64,000 nucleotides of DNA from Sabellastarte sp. h YS-2021 (lineage: Eukaryota; Annelida; Polychaeta; Sabellida; Sabellidae), in assembly GCA_964017235.1 (NCBI GenBank), contig OZ024928.1, positions 152,730,881 through 152,794,880 of the forward strand, written 5' to 3'. Shown here in pieces: positions 59,277 through 64,000 of this stretch (positions within the stretch are counted from its first letter, which is position 1; every line of letters starts with the position of its first letter). A program made the position numbers and the translations under genes. The notes under the pieces are model-generated. The model was not told the origin of the DNA. It did no database searches and saw only the letters and a program-made list of their open reading frames with translations.

Positions 59277-61082
59277 ATGGAAGTTTGGTGTGATAAGTGT
59301 GGATCTAAGCATAACAGACCAGTGGGAAGACGTTGCTACAGAGTGAGTATGGCTACAAATATCTCCACCACCCAAGCCGCTGAGGCAGTATCAGCCCTTC
59401 ACACGACCACTACTGTTGACAGGTCCCCCAGTCCCATCACTTCAATGCGTGGAGGAACAGCCAGTACATACACCGTCGAAACTTCACACTCAGTACCCGT
59501 GTCACGGGCCCCTAGTCAATTCTCTGTGAGAACAGAAGAACTTATATTAAGTGAACTCCAGAAACTCTCGGCCCGTATGACACAGGTTGAGCAAGAACTC
59601 CAAACTGATACGTTCACTTCTACCCCCAGGAAAAGGAAGAAACCCAAAACTAGGGGAAAAAGGGGGGAAAACTCAATGATAAGGGGAGATATCACAGACA
59701 ATCAAACAACATTTGAAGAAAGTGTAGCATCATTACACCATAATAGTCGGGTAGCAATCCCTGTTCACACACAACACACCACCAGAACTACCTCGGTGAC
59801 CACAACCAGCTTGTTTTCACAAAGGAATCCACTGGTACCCCAGCAAATAAGAGGAACCGGTACAAGCGGTATAACCCAGGTAGTATTCTCCACCTGTCAG
59901 AGTATGCACCCAGGACAACACGTGGCTAACAGATTACCAGTTAATCAAAGGCAGGTCTCAGGTCCGGGGCAAAACATGCACACAAGTGAAGTCAGGCAAC
60001 CCACTAATCAACCCATGGGTACTATATCACAGCAGGGGCAGACAGTAACCCAAGGGATGGGTGGTCAGGGACAAGGAAACGCCATGGAGCAAATAAGAAC
60101 CACTATCCCAGGGCAGCAACTCCAATCAGTTAGTGTGCACCCTCAGTACAACCATGCAATAGTTCAGGATGTCAATTCAATCAACTCGCATGTACTTCCA
60201 GGTGTAACTCCAGTAGTGGGGCTGTCAAACATGCAGGGTGGGGCCAGCTACCACCAAAGTGAATCAAGAGGCCTACCCATCAACAGACAGACAAACCAAC
60301 AAGACATTATCCCTAGTTTGCAAGCCCTGAGAACCACAGCAGTCAATCAGGATCTAGTCCAACGGCGCCTAGACGAGTTGCAACAGCAGGCTGTACCACA
60401 GGCAGCAGGTAACCCACTTCATATTCAGTCACATCATCAGTGCAATAGTAACAGTACCAACCACAGAAAAGGTAAAAAAGAAAAAGTTGAAGTAGTATGG
60501 CCGCAGGATTGTGCCTTTGTAGGCCATCTTAGGTCCAGGGTTACCTACGAACAGTTAACACAGGCCCAGTTTGTGTTGGGCTACTTACGCTCAGTGCAAG
60601 AGGAAGAAAATCCCCTTATCAGGGCCAATATGGTTGACTACTTGACAGAACTATTTCAAAACACATGTGATTTCGGATGGCAGGCCGCCAAGGGGGCTCA
60701 TCTCGTCGTAATGACCAAAATGGAGGAAGGCCTGGTCACCTGGGCGGACTTAAAAAAGGTAAACAAAGTTAGGAAAACTTATGTAAGATCAGCTGGAGCC
60801 AATAGCAACAGTAACACAGATAATAACAGTTATAACAACAAGAAGGCCACAAGAAAGCCAAGCTCCATGCCATGTAAAGACTTTCAGGAGGGCAAATGCA
60901 GCAAACAACAAGACCATGAGGTGGGTCTCATCACCCATAAACACATCTGTGCCTATTGCTTGTATACACTGAATCGTATGTATGGACACTCAGAAAATAT
61001 GTGTAATAACAAAAAGCGCTCAAAAAACGGTCAACACCCACACCCACAGCAGCCACAAGACCACAGGAACAGTCAGTTTTAG
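59277..61082 (+). CDS. Gag-like protein of YR retrotransposon 2
   Basis: 601 residues from ATG 59277 (context catATGG). N-terminal zinc motif C-X2-C-X3-H-X7-C at Cys5, Cys8, His12 and Cys20 (CDKCGSKHNRPVGRRC). A short coiled coil at about 86-110 (LSELQKLSARMTQVEQELQ) precedes a basic patch RKRKKPKTRGKR at about 118-129 that looks like a nuclear localisation signal. A long Gln/Gly/Thr-rich linker runs to about 400, followed by a globular core beginning VVWPQDCAFVGHL (about 405-505). A C-terminal zinc module C-X7-C-X5-H-X8-H-X-C-X2-C-X9-H-X4-C spans about 532-575. Presumably it packages element RNA; an NLS fits intranuclear integration by YR. The 3' end overlaps the RT frame, with a slippery site at 61022-61028. 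No homologous host gene is suspected. Confidence 0.9.
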   Translation: MEVWCDKCGSKHNRPVGRRCYRVSMATNISTTQAAEAVSALHTTTTVDRSPSPITSMRGGTASTYTVETSHSVPVSRAPSQFSVRTEELILSELQKLSARMTQVEQELQTDTFTSTPRKRKKPKTRGKRGENSMIRGDITDNQTTFEESVASLHHNSRVAIPVHTQHTTRTTSVTTTSLFSQRNPLVPQQIRGTGTSGITQVVFSTCQSMHPGQHVANRLPVNQRQVSGPGQNMHTSEVRQPTNQPMGTISQQGQTVTQGMGGQGQGNAMEQIRTTIPGQQLQSVSVHPQYNHAIVQDVNSINSHVLPGVTPVVGLSNMQGGASYHQSESRGLPINRQTNQQDIIPSLQALRTTAVNQDLVQRRLDELQQQAVPQAAGNPLHIQSHHQCNSNSTNHRKGKKEKVEVVWPQDCAFVGHLRSRVTYEQLTQAQFVLGYLRSVQEEENPLIRANMVDYLTELFQNTCDFGWQAAKGAHLVVMTKMEEGLVTWADLKKVNKVRKTYVRSAGANSNSNTDNNSYNNKKATRKPSSMPCKDFQEGKCSKQQDHEVGLITHKHICAYCLYTLNRMYGHSENMCNNKKRSKNGQHPHPQQPQDHRNSQF

Positions 61083-63121
61083 TGGGTGTGAATCAGACAG
61101 TAAAGGACCCAGGTTTGAGTATAAATTTGGAAAGTAATACTCCTCAAGTGGAGGGCGTCAGTATTGTAAAGCAAATTACATGTAACAGTGTAGAAGTAAA
61201 CATAAAAAATCAAGACATTAGGTCGTGTAAGTGTGACAGGGGTCAACACCTCAATTGGGAACCACAAGATCTAGGTCAAAAAGAATGGCTAGGTATTTCA
61301 AAAACAGAATTTGCGAGGTTAGAACTCGCGGCTATTGAAAGTAAATGTCTAGAACTAATTCAATTTATGAATCAGCAAAGTCAGCATACTGGCTTTATAC
61401 CCCTGTCACCCTTACAATTTAAACCTATTAAAGACTGTCAAAAGCGTATCAGTGATGTAAAATTGTGTAGTAACCCTGTGAAACTCCACAATTATGTCAA
61501 AAGTTTTGGTTGCCCTAATTTTATTGGGGCCAGAGTCCAAGTTAACCACACTATGAACCTTGATCTGATAGACGAATTGGCTGAACAGTACTGGGATTGG
61601 CAACTACCACTCCTCTTGAGATATGGGTTTCCCATGGACTTTAAGGGTGAATTATCAGATTTAAAGAACGCCACTTTAAGTCATAACTCAGCTCTCCAGT
61701 TCCCGGAACATGTCACAGCATATTTGAATGATGAATTAGACCACAAAGCCATATATGGCCCCTTTGAAGACAAACCCTTTGGTGAAAAAACCCATATTTC
61801 ACCGTTTATAACCAGACACAAACCTGACAGTAATAAAAGAAGGGTCATAATTGATCTTTCATGGCCAGAAAACGCTAGTGTCAACCATTACACCAGGGCA
61901 AATGAGTACTTAGGTACAGCTTTCAAACTGAACTACCCTTCTATTGATTCATATACAGATAGGCTCAGGAAGTTGGGCAGAGGGGCTCTCATGTGTAAAG
62001 TAGATCTATCACGAGCATTCAGACAGCTTAGGGTCGATCCCTCTGATTTCCCACTCTTGTGTCTTGAATGGCAAGGAAAATTTTACGTTGACGGAGCCTA
62101 CGCGTTCGGCCACCGTACGGGAGCGATGGCCTGCAGTCGCCTTAGCGATTTCTTACGTTACGTCCAAGCCACCAAGGGTTTCTATACTATGTCCTATGTG
62201 GACGATTTATTGGGGGCTGAGGTTCCAAGTAAGGCCCAGGATAGCTTCAACTCCATGGTCAGTTTACTGGAAAACTTAAGAATTCCAATCAGTAAGTCAA
62301 AACTCACAGCCCCCACCACAAACATAACTTGTCTAGGGATTGAGGTGGATTCAGTAAAAGCCACCTTGTCCATTCCTAGTGAAAAGTTGCATGAAATACT
62401 GGAAGAATGTATTAAATTCAAAAGTCAGAAACAATTCAATAGAAGACAACTACAAAGTGTCATAGGCAAGTTAATGTTTGTTCACAAGGTGGTTAAACCC
62501 GCTAGAGTGTTTGTCAATAGGTTATTAGAAACCTTGCGAAACATGAAAGACAAAGCCAGCATGTCAACAGAAATACTTAAGGATATAAATTGGTTTTGTC
62601 AATTAGTAAAAGAGTTTAATGGCACGTGTCAATACATGTATAGACCTGCAGCCTGTGTGGAAACAATAGAGCTTGACACTTGTTTAACAGGCCTAGGGGC
62701 CTGCTACAAAGACTATGTGTATCAATACCAATTCAGACAGGGAGAAGTTACCAATTCATTTAGTATAACGCACATTGAAATGTGGAATGTCTTGGTAGCC
62801 CTTAGAATATGGGGCCACATGTGGGCTAATAAAAGTGTGGTAATTAAGTGTGACAACCAAGCTGTGGTTAGTGTTGTCAATACAAGTGTCACAAAAGATC
62901 ACATACTAGCTACAATGTGTCGCAACATTTGGTTGGAAACAGCAACAATGGACATTAATTTAAAGTTAATACACATACCAGGCAAAGACAATGGGTGTGC
63001 TGACTTGTTATCAAGGTGGCATTTAGTTCATAATAACTGGCAGAAACTGACACAATATGTCAGAAACCCACAATGGTGTACTGTAAGTGCAAAGCACTTG
63101 TGTTTGAATTTAGAAATCTAA
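61010..63121 (+). CDS. Reverse transcriptase-RNase H of YR retrotransposon 2
   Basis: The frame is open from 61010, in the -1 phase relative to Gag, and overlaps Gag by 73 nt. There is no ATG before 61367, although clearly coding sequence precedes it, so expression as a Gag-RT fusion by -1 frameshifting is likely. Reverse transcriptase: GPFEDKPFGEKTHISPF, RRVIIDLSWPENASVNH, ALMCKVDLSRAFRQLRV (motif A Asp), AYAFGHRTGAMACSRL, and MSYVDDLLGAEV (catalytic YVDD at 62195-62206), then ITCLGIEVD. RNase H: Asp in LDTCLTGLG (62675), Glu in HIEMWNV, Asp in KCDNQAVV and Asp in GCADLLSRWH, all present. It copies element RNA into DNA and removes the template RNA. The frame stops at 63119-63121, ten bases before the YR frame opens. 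No defects are seen. Confidence 0.93.
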   Translation, partial: QKALKKRSTPTPTAATRPQEQSVLVGVNQTVKDPGLSINLESNTPQVEGVSIVKQITCNSVEVNIKNQDIRSCKCDRGQHLNWEPQDLGQKEWLGISKTEFARLELAAIESKCLELIQFMNQQSQHTGFIPLSPLQFKPIKDCQKRISDVKLCSNPVKLHNYVKSFGCPNFIGARVQVNHTMNLDLIDELAEQYWDWQLPLLLRYGFPMDFKGELSDLKNATLSHNSALQFPEHVTAYLNDELDHKAIYGPFEDKPFGEKTHISPFITRHKPDSNKRRVIIDLSWPENASVNHYTRANEYLGTAFKLNYPSIDSYTDRLRKLGRGALMCKVDLSRAFRQLRVDPSDFPLLCLEWQGKFYVDGAYAFGHRTGAMACSRLSDFLRYVQATKGFYTMSYVDDLLGAEVPSKAQDSFNSMVSLLENLRIPISKSKLTAPTTNITCLGIEVDSVKATLSIPSEKLHEILEECIKFKSQKQFNRRQLQSVIGKLMFVHKVVKPARVFVNRLLETLRNMKDKASMSTEILKDINWFCQLVKEFNGTCQYMYRPAACVETIELDTCLTGLGACYKDYVYQYQFRQGEVTNSFSITHIEMWNVLVALRIWGHMWANKSVVIKCDNQAVVSVVNTSVTKDHILATMCRNIWLETATMDINLKLIHIPGKDNGCADLLSRWHLVHNNWQKLTQYVRNPQWCTVSAKHLCLNLEI
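61022..61028 (+). promoter_or_regulatory. Candidate -1 ribosomal frameshift site A AAA AAC
   Basis: In the Gag frame the codons read TCA AAA AAC, exactly the phase required for the canonical X XXY YYZ heptamer. After slipping back one base, reading enters the RT frame, which is open from 61010 onward through the Gag stop at 61080. No strong stem-loop or pseudoknot is obvious in the A/C-rich sequence downstream, so efficiency may be low or a stimulator lies further away. Confidence 0.6.
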
Positions 63122-63131
63122 TATCATATAG

Positions 63132-64000
63132 TTACAACATGGTTTTTCTGTCATTGTAGATCCAAGCCCCGTTTACAGAGTACTGCTATCCAGAGCTGCC
63201 TCCAGAATCACCTCTGCTTATCGTCCAAAAACCATAAAGACACACATCTCACATTTAACCACTCTCCTCCAGTTTCTGCAGTTCATTCATGAGGATATAC
63301 TTAACATCTCCCACTCCACAATTCTGGCATTTATAGAATTTCTCCAGTTCAATGGCTTATCCGCCACTAGCATTGATAGCTACATCTCGTCCCTCAGATC
63401 CCAATTTAAGGCCCTCAACATCCCCATTTGTCCCCTTTCCCATCACTCTGTACACCTTGCTCTAAGGAGTATTGCCCTTAATGTACCTGCCACTCGAAAA
63501 GTCAAGGGAATTTTTGACATCAATACCCTCTCATCTATCATTTTCATGTGTGACCAATTTCCATTGGGATATATCTACAAATCGGTTTTCCTTTTAGCTT
63601 TCTTTGCCTTCCTCCGCCTTTCAAATCTAGTCCCTCCCTCCATCTCCTCCTTCTCTTCTGCTACCCATCTATGCAGAGGGGATTTAATCCCTCACTCGTC
63701 CTTTGCTACTCTAATTCTCAAGTGGTCTAAAACCATCCAAAAACAGTCACAATTCGCCACTGTCCAAATCCCTTCCTTAGGTGCATCCCCCTTGTGCCCT
63801 CTGGCGGCTTTCCATAACATGGCCTCTCGCCTCCCCCTTCCCCCCAATTCCCCTATGTTTGCCATCCCCCAAGGCCCTGGGGTTATCCCTCTTACCCAAA
63901 ATAAGGTTAGGAGATTCCTGGCCCTCATCCTCACATCCCTTCAAATTGACCCTTCAACTCACTCATTCCACTCGTTTCGTAGGTCTGGGGCCTCCCTGGC
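63132..64000 (+). CDS. Tyrosine recombinase of YR retrotransposon 2 (partial, runs off the window)
   Basis: A continuous frame without stops from 63132 to the window end. From about 63,165 it reads PVYRVLLSRAASRITSAYR, an N-terminal SAM-like core-binding region. Then come FLLAFFAFLRLSNLVPPSI (catalytic Arg I at 63615-63617), LILKWSKTIQ (candidate beta-hairpin Lys) and STHSFHSFRRSGASLA with the HxxR pair (His 63969, Arg 63978). The nucleophilic Tyr lies beyond the window. This enzyme integrates the circular cDNA without target duplication in the DIRS order. No suitable ATG lies at the start of the frame. It begins beside a 3' splice-site-like 'ggtttttctgtcattgtag' (ending 63159), so it may be translated from a spliced RNA. 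The coding strand here is C/T-rich and G-poor, unlike the A-rich RT. Confidence 0.92.
63139..63159 (+). promoter_or_regulatory. Candidate 3' splice acceptor before the YR exon
   Basis: Pyrimidine-rich 'ggtttttctgtcattgtag' ends in TAG at 63157-63159, 18-40 bases after the RT stop and right at the beginning of the YR-coding sequence. No donor can be assigned from sequence alone. Confidence 0.4.

Larger units (their letters stand above)
58986..64000 (+). mobile_element. DIRS/Ngaro-type YR retrotransposon 2, intact as far as visible, truncated by the window
   Basis: Order: leader with a stem-loop, Gag, RT-RNase H, tyrosine recombinase. The YR instead of an integrase, and the RT class, place it in the DIRS order. 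No methyltransferase domain lies between RNase H and YR, which fits Ngaro-like rather than classical DIRS elements. The left border is set roughly where AT-rich spacer changes at about 58,986; terminal repeats cannot be tested because the right end is outside the window. All three frames are uninterrupted, so the copy may be young. Confidence 0.85.

Noticed and set aside
61082-61084. GTG as start codon of the RT frame in element 2
   Set aside because: Eukaryotic GTG initiation is rare, and the frame is open well upstream with a frameshift site, so a fusion is more likely.
52960-64000. LTR retrotransposon or endogenous retrovirus
   Set aside because: A tyrosine recombinase follows RNase H, there is no protease or DDE integrase, and the RT/RNase H motifs are of the DIRS type.

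Overview
This window looks like part of an animal genome, most likely a mollusc or another lophotrochozoan. It is AT-rich and gene-poor and full of SINEs, MITE-like foldback elements, satellites and retrotransposon pieces. The tRNA-headed SINE, whose body reads 'ggggttttacgtcgctttc' on one strand, resembles SINEs I associate with marine molluscs. That assignment is an inference from memory. The only clear host gene is an uninterrupted forkhead gene of the FoxB class at 29,348-30,430 (+).

Layout. Positions 1-28,000 are non-coding. They hold an L2/CR1-type LINE (about 12.44-13.86 kb) and a related 3' fragment (0.5-0.96 kb), a 133-bp satellite (4.64-6.30 kb), a 68-bp tandem repeat (21.95-22.2 kb), at least five copies of one tRNA-Gly-like SINE in the whole window plus older tRNA-like relics, and several foldback/MITE elements. 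Positions 28-45 kb hold FoxB in a gene desert, with a few islands of more complex sequence that could be cis-regulatory, a young MITE with 63-bp perfect inverted ends built from palindromes (33.79-35.03 kb), a 390-bp TAC/TGC microsatellite and a SINE-inside-SINE insertion. Positions 45.3-46.3 kb hold an inverted, module-shuffled foldback with LTR-like signals.

From about 50.7 kb to the right edge the window is transposon sequence. Two different tyrosine-recombinase (YR) retrotransposons of the DIRS/Ngaro type lie in the same orientation. The left one (about 52.96-56.66 kb) is broken: a stop in gag, a frameshift between RT and RNase H, and no YR. It sits against a decayed PIF/Harbinger transposase on the minus strand (56.65-57.6 kb). 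The right one (about 58.99-64 kb, running off the window) is intact as far as visible: Gag, RT-RNase H and the start of a YR with its catalytic Arg, Lys candidate and HxxR.

The most interesting system is the expression strategy of the right-hand element. The RT frame has no ATG for about 119 codons. It overlaps the end of gag in the -1 frame, and a canonical A AAA AAC slippery heptamer lies in the correct phase inside the overlap. The YR frame opens 10 nt after the RT stop, also without an ATG, directly at a good 3' splice-site-like sequence. This suggests -1 ribosomal frameshifting for Gag-RT and splicing (or reinitiation) for YR. Both Gag proteins share exactly the same Cys/His spacing in two separate zinc-binding modules although the rest has diverged strongly.
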